Below are positions 7,158 through 15,540 of a stretch of DNA of 56,308 nt, piece after piece. Origin of the DNA: Streptomyces solicavernae. GTDB taxonomy: Bacteria; Actinomycetota; Actinomycetes; Streptomycetales; Streptomycetaceae. The notes below the pieces were generated by a model, which was not told where the DNA came from, searched no databases, and worked only from the letters and a program-made list of their open reading frames with translations. Every line of letters starts with the position of its first letter. Positions within the stretch are counted from its first letter, which is position 1. The stretch is from contig NZ_JASCIR010000035.1 of assembly GCF_029968095.1 (NCBI RefSeq), positions 1-56,308 on the forward strand. Reading direction: 5' to 3'. The translations under genes were made by a program, and so were the position numbers.

Positions 7158-8510
7158 ATGAACAGTGGGGCTATGAACTCTGCGGACTACCTGGGGCTGC
7201 CCGTCGACGTGCCGTCGACGGCGCTCTTCACGGACCACTACGAGCTGACGATGCTGCAGGCCGCGCTCGCCGCGGGCACCGCCGACCGGCGCTCGGTCTT
7301 CGAGGTGTTCACCCGCCGGCTGCCCGAGGGCCGGCGGTACGGAGTCGTCGCGGGCACCGGGCGCGTCCTGGACGCGGTGGAGAACTTCCGCTTCGACGAC
7401 GGTGTGCTCGGCTTCCTGCGGGACCGCCGCGTCGTCGACGAGCCCACCCTCGAATGGCTCGCGAACTACCGCTTCCGCGGCGACATCTGGGGCTACCCGG
7501 AGGGCGAGGTCTACTTCCCGGGCTCGCCGGTCCTCAGGGTCGAGGGGTCCTTCGCGGAGTGCGTGCTCCTGGAGACCGTGATCCTTTCGATCCTCAACCA
7601 CGACTCGGCGATCGCCGCGGCCGCCTCCCGGATGTCCGCCGCCGCGGGCGGGCGCGGCCTGATCGAGATGGGCGCCCGCCGCACGCACGAGCTGGCCGCG
7701 GTCGCCGCGTCCCGGGCGGCGTACGTCGGCGGCTTCGAGGCCACCTCGGACCTGGCCGCCGGATTCCGCTACGACATCCCCACCGTCGGCACCTCCGCGC
7801 ACGCCTTCACCCTGCTGCACGACAGCGAGCGGGACGCCTTCACCGCCCAGGTGGACACGCTCGGCCGGGGCACGACGCTGCTCGTCGACACGTACGACGT
7901 GACCGAGGCCGTCCGCCTGGCCGTGGAGGTGGCCGGGACCGAGCTCGGCGCCGTCCGGATCGACTCCGGCGACCTGCTGCTCGTCGCGCACCGGGTGCGG
8001 CAGCAGCTGGACGAGCTCGGCGCGACGGACACCAGGATCGTGGTCACCTCGGACCTGGACGAGTACGCCATCGCCTCGCTCGGGGCGGCGCCCGTGGACG
8101 CGTACGGCGTGGGCACGCAGCTGGTCACCGGGTCCGGGCACCCGACCTGCTCGATGGTCTACAAGCTGGTGGCGCGGGCGCACTCGGCCGCCCCCCAGGC
8201 GCCGCTGGAACCGGTCGCGAAGAAGTCCCTCGGCTCCAAGTCCTCGCGCGGCGGCCGCAAGTGGGCCGCGCGCCGCCTGGACGAGGACGGCGTCGCCGAG
8301 GCCGAGGTCGTCGGCACCGGCCCCGTGCCCGCCGAGCTTGCCGGACGGCAGCTGCTCGTCGAGCTGATCAAGGGCGGCGAGGTGCTGGCCCGCGAGCCGC
8401 TGGACGCGGTGCGCGCCCGGCACAAGGCGGCCCGCGGCCTGCTGCCGCTCTCGGCGACCCAGCTGTCGCGCGGCGAGGCGGTCATCCCGACGGAGCACGT
8501 CTCGCTGTGA
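7158..8510 (+). CDS. pncB: Nicotinate phosphoribosyltransferase
   Basis: A 450-residue enzyme of NAD salvage. It condenses nicotinate with PRPP to nicotinate mononucleotide, coupled to ATP hydrolysis. Recognisable segments are ALFTDHYELTMLQAAL near the N-terminus, the conserved histidine region PTVGTSAHAFTLLH, RIDSGDL, and YGVGTQLVTGSG with the phosphate-binding loop. A second in-frame ATG at 7173 (MNSADYL) is an alternative start. The neighbour pncA makes its substrate from nicotinamide, so the two form a salvage pair separated by about 160 bases that contain a tandem repeat. Confidence 0.95.
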   Translation: MNSGAMNSADYLGLPVDVPSTALFTDHYELTMLQAALAAGTADRRSVFEVFTRRLPEGRRYGVVAGTGRVLDAVENFRFDDGVLGFLRDRRVVDEPTLEWLANYRFRGDIWGYPEGEVYFPGSPVLRVEGSFAECVLLETVILSILNHDSAIAAAASRMSAAAGGRGLIEMGARRTHELAAVAASRAAYVGGFEATSDLAAGFRYDIPTVGTSAHAFTLLHDSERDAFTAQVDTLGRGTTLLVDTYDVTEAVRLAVEVAGTELGAVRIDSGDLLLVAHRVRQQLDELGATDTRIVVTSDLDEYAIASLGAAPVDAYGVGTQLVTGSGHPTCSMVYKLVARAHSAAPQAPLEPVAKKSLGSKSSRGGRKWAARRLDEDGVAEAEVVGTGPVPAELAGRQLLVELIKGGEVLAREPLDAVRARHKAARGLLPLSATQLSRGEAVIPTEHVSL

Positions 8511-8552
8511 GCGCCTGCATGAACCCCCGGGGAGGGGGAATGCAAGGGCCGT

Positions 8553-8651
8553 CCCCTCGAAACGGCCGCGGCCCGTCGAAACGGCCGCAGGCCCCTTGAA
8601 ACGGCCGCAGACCCCTCGAAGCAGCCGCAGACCCCTCGAAGCAGCAGAAGA
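8553..8651 (+). repeat. Five tandem copies of a ~20-bp unit between pncB and pncA
   Basis: The unit CCCCTCGAAACGGCCGCAGA recurs at a 19-20-base period, with GAA anchors at 8559, 8578, 8598, 8618 and 8638. Later copies have drifted (AAACGG to AAGCAG). It is non-coding and ends just before the pncA ribosome-binding site. Confidence 0.9.
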
Positions 8652-8672
8652 ATCCAGCCGAAGGACACCATC

Positions 8673-9260
8673 ATGCGCCGCGCCCTGATTGTCGTGGATG
8701 TGCAGAACGACTTCTGCGAGGGCGGCAGCCTCGCGGTCGCCGGAGGTGCGGACGTCGCCGCGGCGGTCACGGACCTGATCGGCCAGGCGGCCGGTGCGGG
8801 CTACCGGCACGTGGTCGCCACCCGTGACCACCACATCGCCCCCGGCGACCACTTCTCCGACCGCCCCGACTTCGTGCACAGCTGGCCCGCGCACTGCGTG
8901 GCCGGCACGGAGGGCGTCGGCTTCCACCCGAACTTCGCCCCGGCGGTCGCCTCCGGCGCGATCGACGCGGTCTTCGACAAGGGCGCGTACACGGCCGCGT
9001 ACAGCGGGTTCGAGGGGGCCGACGAGAACGGTACGCCGCTGGCGCGGTGGCTGCGGGCGCGCGAGGTGAGCGAGGTCGACGTGGTCGGGATCGCCACGGA
9101 TCACTGTGTGCGGGCCACCGCGCTCGACGCGGCCCGGGAGGGGTTCCGTACGAAGGTTCTCCTCGACCTGACCGCGGGGGTCGCCGAGGCGAGTACGCAG
9201 CGTGCGCTGGAGGAGCTGCGCGAGGCAGGCGTGGAGCTGACGGGCAAGCCGGTGGTCTGA
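8673..9260 (+). CDS. pncA: Nicotinamidase (isochorismatase family)
   Basis: A 195-residue hydrolase that converts nicotinamide to nicotinate plus ammonia. The catalytic triad is visible as D9 (VVDVQNDF), K103 (FDKGAY) and C145 (ATDHC). The metal site is D52, H54 and H60 in RDHHIAPGDHF, with H74 nearby. This pattern fits PncA better than other isochorismatase-like hydrolases. A GAAGGA ribosome-binding site lies about 8 bases before ATG 8673. The product feeds PncB, encoded directly upstream. Confidence 0.94.
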   Translation: MRRALIVVDVQNDFCEGGSLAVAGGADVAAAVTDLIGQAAGAGYRHVVATRDHHIAPGDHFSDRPDFVHSWPAHCVAGTEGVGFHPNFAPAVASGAIDAVFDKGAYTAAYSGFEGADENGTPLARWLRAREVSEVDVVGIATDHCVRATALDAAREGFRTKVLLDLTAGVAEASTQRALEELREAGVELTGKPVV

Positions 9261-9300
9261 TTCCCCACCCCGCCCCGCACCCCTTCCGGGGCCGGGAAGA

Positions 9301-9624
9301 TCAGGCCGCCCGCGCCGCCCCCCGCAGCAGCGCCCCGATCGGATGCCACAGCTCGTCCGCCTCATCGGGCGCCGTGCGCCAGATGAGGCCGTCCGGGTGG
9401 TGCAGGACCGCCGTCAGCTCGTCCGGCGTCGGCGGAGCCGTATTGCCCCGCAGGTACACCGCCCGCAACCCCAGATTGCGGAGCCTGGTCAGGGCCCGCG
9501 CCCGGTTCGCGGCGTGTACGAGGACCCGTACGTGCCCCTGCTCACCCAGCGGGCTCGGCAGGGTCAGGGCCACTACGACACTGCCTCCCGGCAGCTTGCT
9601 GAAGCCTCCTCCAGCCATCGACAT
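9301..9624 (-). CDS. Conserved hypothetical protein (~107 aa)
   Basis: A small soluble protein starting MSMAGGGFSKLPGGSVVVAL. The middle, HVRVLVHAANRARALTRLRNLGL, looks like an alpha-beta unit, and the C-terminus contains LTAVLHHPDGLIWRT. I recognise it as a Streptomyces conserved protein without known function. Start choice is uncertain: a GTG at 9627 and ATGs at 9624 and 9618 are all in frame, with a GGGGG sequence just upstream. A 12-bp tandem array lies immediately upstream in the likely promoter or leader. Confidence 0.7.
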   Translation of the reverse strand: MSMAGGGFSKLPGGSVVVALTLPSPLGEQGHVRVLVHAANRARALTRLRNLGLRAVYLRGNTAPPTPDELTAVLHHPDGLIWRTAPDEADELWHPIGALLRGAARAA

Positions 9625-9640
9625 CACACCCCCGTGAGAC

Positions 9641-9700
9641 GTTGCGTCAGTCGTCGCGTCAGTTGTTGCATCGGTCGTTGCATCGGTCGTTGCGTCAATA
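9641..9700 (-). repeat. Five tandem 12-bp units upstream of the small gene
   Basis: Units on the plus strand are GTTGCGTCAGTC, GTCGCGTCAGTT, GTTGCATCGGTC (twice) and GTTGCGTCAATA. The array sits 17-76 bases upstream of the hypothetical gene start. It may be an operator array or simply slippage. Confidence 0.9.
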
Positions 9701-9728
9701 AGGAACTCACTGGACGCACCTAAACACG

Positions 9729-9762
9729 ATCGGCCGCGACCTCGCTAGAGGCCGCGGCCGAT
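9729..9762 (-). terminator. Terminator of the M6 protease gene
   Basis: Fifteen-base arms (9729-9743 and 9748-9762) flank a GCTA loop. The single mismatch is a G-U pair on the minus strand, matching the direction of the protease gene that ends at 9789. Confidence 0.75.
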
Positions 9763-9788
9763 ACGTATCTGACCTGCGAAAACGAGAA

Positions 9789-12224
9789 TCAGCTCTGCTG
9801 CGGGCCGACCTGGACCGTGATCGTCTCGCCGTTCCTCGGCTCCTTCACGATCTCGATCCGAGTGTTGGTGTCAGTGACCTTCACACTTCCCGTGGGGTTC
9901 GACGGGTCGTAGTACGACACCCAGTGGCCGTCGTCGAAGACCGAGACCCCGGCGCGCCCGGGGATCTTCTCCGCGACGCCGTCCTTGTGCAGCGTGACCG
10001 CGTCCGTGCGGTACCGGCTGAAGCTGGAGTCGAAGGACTGGATGCGGTTGCGCATCAGCGTCCCGTCGCCCCACTTCTCCGCCTTCGGGTGCGCGTCGAC
10101 GGGCAGGATCAGGCCCTCGCCGGGGTGCACGCCGGTGTTGTTGTCGGCCTGCGAGGTGTCCCACTGCCAGATCATCAGGCCGTTCTGGTACGGGAAGTGC
10201 TCGACCCAGCCGGGCCGCGTCGAGGCCCAGCCGAAGTTGTACGGGCCGGACTTGAGGGTCTTGTCGTACGACACGTACTGGCGGTTCTCCGCGATGTAGT
10301 ACTGCGGGTAGTCCTTGGTGAAGGACTCGCCGATGCGGTCGAAGCCCTTCTTCGTCCAGCCGTTGTCGTCCGGGCCCTCGGCGTCGTCCGCGAACAGCTG
10401 CTCGCCGTCGGCGGTCAGCGAAATGCCGTCCAGGGCAAGGCCCTTGAGGGCCACGCCGCCGTCGGTCTGGTAGCGGAAGCGCAGCTCGATCTGCTGGCCC
10501 GCGTACGCGTCGAGCGGGAAGCTCAGCTTCTTCCAGCCGTCCGAAGAGCCGTGCAGGGCGGGCTTGTCGCCGCCGTCGCGCGGGATCGGCTTGCCGTCGG
10601 CGGTGCCGTCGAGCGGGGTGTAGCTCGCGCCGCCGTCCGTGGAGACCTCGGCGTACGCGTAGTCGTAGTTCTGCTCGATGTCCCACCAGCCCGAAAGGTC
10701 AAGGGACGCCTTGGACTTGCCGGTCAGGTCGACCGTACGGGTCAGGGTGTTCTTGAGGTTGTCGCCCGAGCCGCTCCACCACTGCTTGGTGCCGTCGGCC
10801 GGCTTGGTGATGGTGGTCGTGACGGCCTTCTCGGGCAGTTCGACGACGAGGGCCTGCTTGTTCTTGGTGTTGTACTCGGCGTAGCCCAGCGTGTGCGTGG
10901 ACTTGGTGCCGGCCTTGGCCGTGTCGTAGTCCAGCCAGCCCAGTTGGAGCTTGTCCCAGGCGGTCATGTCGCCGGGCAGGTCGCCGATGCTGTCCTTGCC
11001 GCGGCCGAGCCAGGAGCCGGAGGACATCAACGACCAGTAGGCGGTGGAGTTCTCGCCCTTGCCGGAGGTGTCGTAGAGGTCCGGCAGGCCGAGGTCGTGG
11101 CCGTACTCGTGGGCGAAGACGCCGAGTCCGCCGTTCTCCGGCTGCATCGTGTAGTCGCCGACCCAGATGCCGGTGTCGCCGATCTCGGTGCCGCCCGCCT
11201 TGTTCTCGGCGGGACCGGTCTGGCCCGCGTCCGAGCCGTACGCGTACCAGCGGTGCGCCCAGATCGCGTTCTCGCCCTCGGCGCCGCCGCCCGCGGACTC
11301 GTCCTCGCCGGCGTGCACGATCTGGAAGTGGTCGATGTAGCCGTCGGACTCGTTGAAGTTGCCGTCCGCGTCGAAGTCGTAGCGGTCCCACGCGTCGTAC
11401 TCGGTGAGCTGGGCCTTGATCTCGGCGTCGGTCTTCCCGGCGGCCTTCTGGTCGGCGGTCCACTGGTTGACGCCGTCGCGCACCGCGTCCCAGACGTTGG
11501 CGCAGTTGGTGTCGCCGCAGTAGTTGGAGCCGTAACGGGCCTCGTTGTAGTCGACCTTGACCCAGTCGGAGACCTCGCCGTCGACCGAGTAACGGCCCGA
11601 GGACTGCTTCTCGAAGTACTTCTTCACGGACTGCTTCTTCTTGTCCTTGGAGAAGTACAGGTCCTGGAAGTGCTCGCGGTTGTAATCCGCCTGCCAGGCC
11701 GTGGAGTTGTCGTCGTCGCGGTCCGGTTCGGCGATCTCGTTGTGCAGCGGGCCCGGCTTGCCGCCGTACTTCTTGACCGGCTCCTCGGGCCCGTCCGGGC
11801 CGTCCGGGTCGTACATCGTGGTGTCGTCGACCTTGTCGCCGAACTCGACCAGGATGGTGAAGATCTTGTCGGTCTTCTCCCGGCCCAGCTCCACGTACTT
11901 GCCGTCGTCCAGCTTCACGACCTTCGAGGCGCCGCGCTTGGTCGCCTTCGCCTCTCCGGATATCAGCTGGTTGAGCGCCTCCTCGCGCTGCTGCGCCCGG
12001 CGTTCGCTGTACGGGCCCTTGAGGTCGTGCTCGTCGTGGCCCGCGTGGCCGTCGCCGGGCGCCGGGTCGTGGCGCTCGACGCCGGCTGCCCGCTGCCGGC
12101 CCGTGTCGTCGTCGGCATGGGCAACGCTGTACGCCGACGCCGTCGCGCCGGCCGCCGCGAGCGCCGTCACCACGGCCGCAGCGCGGAACGTCCGGCGTCT
12201 GCCGGACTTCGTCCTCTGGATCAC
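9789..12224 (-). CDS. Secreted immune-inhibitor-A-type metalloprotease (M6)
   Basis: An 811-residue secreted protease. The N-terminus is a typical Sec signal: RTKSGRRRTFR, a hydrophobic core, then ASAYSVAHA. A propeptide-like charged region (about 35-110) precedes the catalytic domain. The zinc site is H372-E373-x2-H376 in HEYGHDLGLPD, with a following LMSSGSW turn. The C-terminal half carries beta-sandwich-like repeats (SLDLSGWWDIEQNYDYAYAEVS; LRFRYQTDGGVALKG) seen in M6 proteases. It probably degrades extracellular protein. It is monocistronic, with a terminator at 9729-9762 and two dyads upstream of the start. Confidence 0.94.
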   Translation of the reverse strand: MIQRTKSGRRRTFRAAAVVTALAAAGATASAYSVAHADDDTGRQRAAGVERHDPAPGDGHAGHDEHDLKGPYSERRAQQREEALNQLISGEAKATKRGASKVVKLDDGKYVELGREKTDKIFTILVEFGDKVDDTTMYDPDGPDGPEEPVKKYGGKPGPLHNEIAEPDRDDDNSTAWQADYNREHFQDLYFSKDKKKQSVKKYFEKQSSGRYSVDGEVSDWVKVDYNEARYGSNYCGDTNCANVWDAVRDGVNQWTADQKAAGKTDAEIKAQLTEYDAWDRYDFDADGNFNESDGYIDHFQIVHAGEDESAGGGAEGENAIWAHRWYAYGSDAGQTGPAENKAGGTEIGDTGIWVGDYTMQPENGGLGVFAHEYGHDLGLPDLYDTSGKGENSTAYWSLMSSGSWLGRGKDSIGDLPGDMTAWDKLQLGWLDYDTAKAGTKSTHTLGYAEYNTKNKQALVVELPEKAVTTTITKPADGTKQWWSGSGDNLKNTLTRTVDLTGKSKASLDLSGWWDIEQNYDYAYAEVSTDGGASYTPLDGTADGKPIPRDGGDKPALHGSSDGWKKLSFPLDAYAGQQIELRFRYQTDGGVALKGLALDGISLTADGEQLFADDAEGPDDNGWTKKGFDRIGESFTKDYPQYYIAENRQYVSYDKTLKSGPYNFGWASTRPGWVEHFPYQNGLMIWQWDTSQADNNTGVHPGEGLILPVDAHPKAEKWGDGTLMRNRIQSFDSSFSRYRTDAVTLHKDGVAEKIPGRAGVSVFDDGHWVSYYDPSNPTGSVKVTDTNTRIEIVKEPRNGETITVQVGPQQS

Positions 12225-12300
12225 TTCGTACTGTCCTCCCCCGCGGCCGCGCCTGCGGAGCCTGCGGATGGGGGGTCAAAAGGGATCCGGGCGCAGCGCC

Positions 12301-12316
12301 GCGTCACAAGTGACGC
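12301..12316. promoter_or_regulatory. Perfect dyad upstream of the M6 protease
   Basis: GCGTCACAAGTGACGC has 7-base arms around AA, 77-92 bases upstream of the protease start. Its position suits an operator. No regulator is identified. Nothing else coding is seen in 12225-12679. Confidence 0.45.
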
Positions 12317-12349
12317 CATTCGACCGGAGTTACGCGCGAAAAGACAGAC

Positions 12350-12369
12350 CTTGACTTGAACTGGTCAAG
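12350..12369. promoter_or_regulatory. CTTGAC-N8-GTCAAG inverted repeat
   Basis: Six-base arms 8 bases apart, upstream of the M6 protease. On the minus strand the distal arm provides a TTGACC that could be the -35 element, so a protein bound here would overlap the promoter. Confidence 0.4.
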
Positions 12370-12679
12370 TGCGTTAAGCGGTCGGGGAGTTGTGCTATCC
12401 GGACGCTGCCCGTGCGGCGGCGGACGTACGCGTACGCCTCTCGGAGGGCGCGCATGTCCCGGCCCGTGGACGGCGCCGTGAGCCCGTGCGCCCCTCATGC
12501 TTCGGCGCCGCAACCGCCGTGCCCGAGGTCACGCTTACTCGGCTGTTCGCTCGGGAATCCAGCGGAATAGCATCAGTTGACCGCGTGCTTGCCCTAAGCG
12601 ACACGTTCAGCCGCACCGCGCACCGCGCACACCGCACCGCACCCGCATATCTGCTGTCCAGAGGACGACGGAGTTCGCC

Positions 12680-12991
12680 ATGCCCCGCCCGACCGCCGCA
12701 CAGCTCGTCTACGGTTCCGCCACCGTGGTCCTCGCGACCCTCGCCATGCTGCTGCTCTCCCGGACGCGTTCGGGCATCGGCGTCGCCGTGATCGCCGTCG
12801 CCGCGCTCGCGCTCGGACTGCTCGTCGCGGTGACCGTGCCGATGCCGGGCGCCGCGCCCCGGATGCGCGCGCCGGGCCGGGCGGGCCGGGCAGGCCGGGC
12901 CGCGCTGCCGTCGGACGCGGCGCCCGTCGCCGTACGGCCGGTGCGCGGCGGCGCCGAGTCCCGCGCCACGGAGCACTCACTGCACACGTGA
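12680..12991 (+). CDS. Small conserved membrane protein
   Basis: A 103-residue protein with two hydrophobic helices: residues about 8-27 (LVYGSATVVLATLAMLLLS) and about 33-52 (GVAVIAVAALALGLLVAVTV). A basic, proline- and arginine-rich cytoplasmic or external tail follows. I recall it as conserved in Streptomyces but without known function. A GGAG lies about 8 bases before the ATG. Its stop is only four bases from the stop of the convergent RDD gene, so no separate terminator fits between them. Confidence 0.75.
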   Translation: MPRPTAAQLVYGSATVVLATLAMLLLSRTRSGIGVAVIAVAALALGLLVAVTVPMPGAAPRMRAPGRAGRAGRAALPSDAAPVAVRPVRGGAESRATEHSLHT

Positions 12992-12995
12992 GCCC

Positions 12996-13649
12996 TCAGC
13001 CGGTGCTGACCACCACCGTCTTCGCGGCCTTGTCGTGCAGGCCCTGCTTGTACGGCTTGTCGAAGAAGCTCCAGCCGCCGCAGATCGCGGTCCAGATGCA
13101 GTAGCAGCAGAACGAGAACGGCAGCCACAGCACGGCCGCCCGCACCAGCGAGGTCCGCACACTCGGCGTCGACCCGTCGTCGAGGTTCGCGGTCCGCAGC
13201 TTCATCAGCATCTTGCCCGGCGTCTGCCCGGTCCTGGACGTGAACCAGGTGTCGTACGCCAGGTACAGGACCGCCGACAGCACCGATCGGCCGAACGTCG
13301 TGCCGTACTCGACCTCCGCGGTATCGATCTGCACCTTCGTCCAGCCGAACGCCCAGGAGAGCAGGGCGACGACGACACCGACGATGATCATGTCGAGGAT
13401 TCGGGCGAGCACCCGCCGCCCGCTGTCGGCCAGCGGCGGCATCCCGGCGAGCGGATCGGCCCCGCCGTAGCCACCGCCGTACGGGTCACCGCCGTAGGGC
13501 GGTGGCGTCGAGTCGTACGGGGAGCCACCGCCGCTGCCCGCGGGCGGCTGCTGCGGCTGCTGCGGCTGCTGCGGCTGCTGCGGCTTGCTGAACGGATCGT
13601 CGTCCGGCGAAGGGCCGTTGCCGGGCGGCGGGGGCGGCGGAGTGGTCAT
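12996..13649 (-). CDS. RDD family membrane protein
   Basis: A 217-residue protein with a disordered Pro/Gln/Gly-rich N-terminus (residues 1-75, including five QQP repeats encoded by a 9-bp DNA repeat). An RDD domain with three or four membrane helices follows. Hallmarks are RVLARILDMIIVGVV, then YDTWFTSRTGQTPGKMLMKLR. RDD proteins have been linked to ion transport in some bacteria, but the role here is unknown. A second RDD gene lies immediately upstream in the same orientation, about 175 bases away. Confidence 0.9.
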   Translation of the reverse strand: MTTPPPPPPGNGPSPDDDPFSKPQQPQQPQQPQQPPAGSGGGSPYDSTPPPYGGDPYGGGYGGADPLAGMPPLADSGRRVLARILDMIIVGVVVALLSWAFGWTKVQIDTAEVEYGTTFGRSVLSAVLYLAYDTWFTSRTGQTPGKMLMKLRTANLDDGSTPSVRTSLVRAAVLWLPFSFCCYCIWTAICGGWSFFDKPYKQGLHDKAAKTVVVSTG

Positions 13650-13740
13650 GCGCCGAGTCGACCGCGGTCACCTGCGGTGTGCATCCGGCGGGGGGCTGAA
13701 CGGGGGACTTGCCTTGCCCTGATCCGGGGCTCGTTCGTCG

Positions 13741-13779
13741 TCGCTGTTCGTCGTCGCTGTTCGTCGTCGCTGTTCGTCG
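13741..13779. repeat. Three perfect 13-bp tandem units
   Basis: TCGCTGTTCGTCG is repeated three times without variation, preceded by a partial unit. The array runs directly into the dispersed Streptomyces repeat at 13781. It is non-coding. Confidence 0.88.
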
Positions 13780-13780
13780 T

Positions 13781-13820
13781 GGCTGAGCGCGCAGTGGCCC
13801 GCGCCCCTTTTCGGGGCACG
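13781..13820 (-). repeat. Dispersed Streptomyces intergenic repeat with hairpin
   Basis: The segment around GCGCAGT...CCGCGCCCCTTTTCGGGGC belongs to the abundant intergenic family I recall from many Streptomyces genomes (core GGTCGCGCAGTTCCCCGCGC). The hairpin GCCCC-TTTTC-GGGGC at 13803-13817 sits just past the stop of the RDD gene and may act as its terminator. A relative occurs at 26323-26366. Confidence 0.6.
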
Positions 13821-13824
13821 GAAA

Positions 13825-15408
13825 TCACCCCGCGACGAACGTCCGCGCCACCTTGTCGTGCCAGCACTGGCGCCAGGGCCGGTCCCACGTGCACCACAGC
13901 ACGCCGAGGACACCGATCACCAGGATGCCGGGCACGCTGTAGACCAGCCAGCGCTTCAGGGCCGCCGAGAACGTGGGGGCGGCGTGCTCCTCGATGTCCC
14001 TGACCTCGATCTTGAGCAGCTTCTTGCCGAGCGTGAAGCCCCACTTCGACGTGGGCAGCGCCTCGTACAGGGCGCCGAAGACGAGGAGGACGGCCAGGAC
14101 GATGCCGAAGTACACGGACGTGGTGCCGTCGAGCAGCCACACCGTCCGCTCCATGCCGGACAGCTTCGCCTCCTCGATCTTGCCGTCGATGTGCTCGAAC
14201 GCGCTGCTCAGCAGCGGCACGCCGACCGCGCCGGTGACCGCGCCCACGACGACCGTGTCGATCAGGCGGGCCGCGAGCCGCTTGCCGAGCGCGGCGGGCC
14301 GGGCCGCGGCCTGGGCCTGGGCGGCCGCGAGGAACGGGTCGTCGGCGACCGGCCTGAACGGAGTGACCGGACCGCCGTCCGCCTCGGGCCCCTGGGCGAG
14401 ATGCTGCACCTGCTGCGGCCAGGACGCGGCGCCGCCGCCCGCCCCGGCACCGGCCGGCGCGCCGGACTGCGGCTGCGGATAGCCGTAACCGGAGCCCTGG
14501 GCGGGCGCGCCCTGCTGCGGGGAGCCGGACTGCGGGTAGCCGTAGCCGGACGGGGCGCCGGCGGGCGGGGCACCGGTCGGCGGGGCGCCTGCGGGCGGGG
14601 TGGGCTGTACCGGGTTCTGCTGGCCCGGCAGCGCGCGGATCGCCATCGTGCCCGGCTCGGGCTGCTGCCGCGGCGGGTTCCCGGCGCCCTGCGCGCCGGG
14701 CGCTCCGGGCACCCCAGGGGCTCCGGGGTTGTTCTGACCGTGGCCGGGGCTGTTCTGGCCGGGGCTGTTCTGGCCGGGGCGGACCGCGCGGACCATCATC
14801 GTGCCGTCGGCGGGCGGCTGTTGGCCGCCCTGGCCGGGCTCGGCGGCGGGCTGCCGGGGTTCGCCCTGCGGGGCGCGGCCCGGCTTGAGGGCGCGGATCG
14901 TGACGGTGCCGTCGGTGCGGGCGGGCGGAGTGGGCTGCTGCTGTTCCTCGGCGGTGGGCTGTGTGGCGGGCTGCGCGGCGGGCAGTGCGGGCTGCTGCTG
15001 CGGGGCCTCCACCTCGGGCCGACCGCCCCAGGAGACGCGGGACTGCCCGTCGCCGAAGCCGGTCTGCCGGGAGGCGTCGGCCCCCCAGGCGGAGGCGGGC
15101 TCGGGCTGCTCGGGCCGGTCGGCGCCGACGCCGGGCGCCCCGCCGAGGCCGGGCGCGGTCCCCTCGTCGAGGAACATCGGGCCGGTCTCCTCGGCCGGGG
15201 CGACCTGCTGCTCGGGGACTACGCCGGGCGCGGGCTCGACGCCGCCGGGCGGGGTCGGCATCGGCTCGCCCTCGGCGGGTGCGGGGCGGCTGGTGCCGGG
15301 CACCCAGGCCGCACCGTTCCAGTACCGGATATATCCGGGGATGGAGGGGTCCGGGTAGTACCCACTCGTGGGGCTGCTGTCGCCGGGTGCCGGGGTGGGG
15401 GCGCTCAT
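13825..15408 (-). CDS. DUF2510-RDD fusion membrane protein
   Basis: A 527-residue protein. Residues about 15-40 (SGYYPDPSIPGYIRYWNGAAWV) are a DUF2510 motif. A long Pro/Gln/Gly-rich linker follows (about 45-355) with repeats such as GQNSPGQNSPGHGQNNPG and three spaced copies of a TVTIRALKPG / TMMVRAVRPG / TMAIRALPGQ motif. The C-terminal RDD domain (about 370-525) has three or four membrane helices. The thrice-repeated T-x-x-IRA motif resembles a docking or forkhead-associated ligand motif, though this is speculative. The start at 15408 matches the usual MSAPTP opening. Confidence 0.88.
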   Translation of the reverse strand: MSAPTPAPGDSSPTSGYYPDPSIPGYIRYWNGAAWVPGTSRPAPAEGEPMPTPPGGVEPAPGVVPEQQVAPAEETGPMFLDEGTAPGLGGAPGVGADRPEQPEPASAWGADASRQTGFGDGQSRVSWGGRPEVEAPQQQPALPAAQPATQPTAEEQQQPTPPARTDGTVTIRALKPGRAPQGEPRQPAAEPGQGGQQPPADGTMMVRAVRPGQNSPGQNSPGHGQNNPGAPGVPGAPGAQGAGNPPRQQPEPGTMAIRALPGQQNPVQPTPPAGAPPTGAPPAGAPSGYGYPQSGSPQQGAPAQGSGYGYPQPQSGAPAGAGAGGGAASWPQQVQHLAQGPEADGGPVTPFRPVADDPFLAAAQAQAAARPAALGKRLAARLIDTVVVGAVTGAVGVPLLSSAFEHIDGKIEEAKLSGMERTVWLLDGTTSVYFGIVLAVLLVFGALYEALPTSKWGFTLGKKLLKIEVRDIEEHAAPTFSAALKRWLVYSVPGILVIGVLGVLWCTWDRPWRQCWHDKVARTFVAG

Positions 15409-15540
15409 GGTCCGTCCGTGTCCCGTATCTCTGGAGGGTCTTGGTGAAGGTCCACATCTATCAGACCGCCCGGGGGCACCGGGCGGGTCCTGCCGTTCCG
15501 TCCACTTTCCGGGCACATCCGGGGCTTGTGAAGGGTCCTC

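Noticed and set aside
12390..12791. Reading frame upstream of the small membrane protein
   Set aside because: Codon use and composition are not gene-like, and the true gene begins at 12680 with a good ribosome-binding site.
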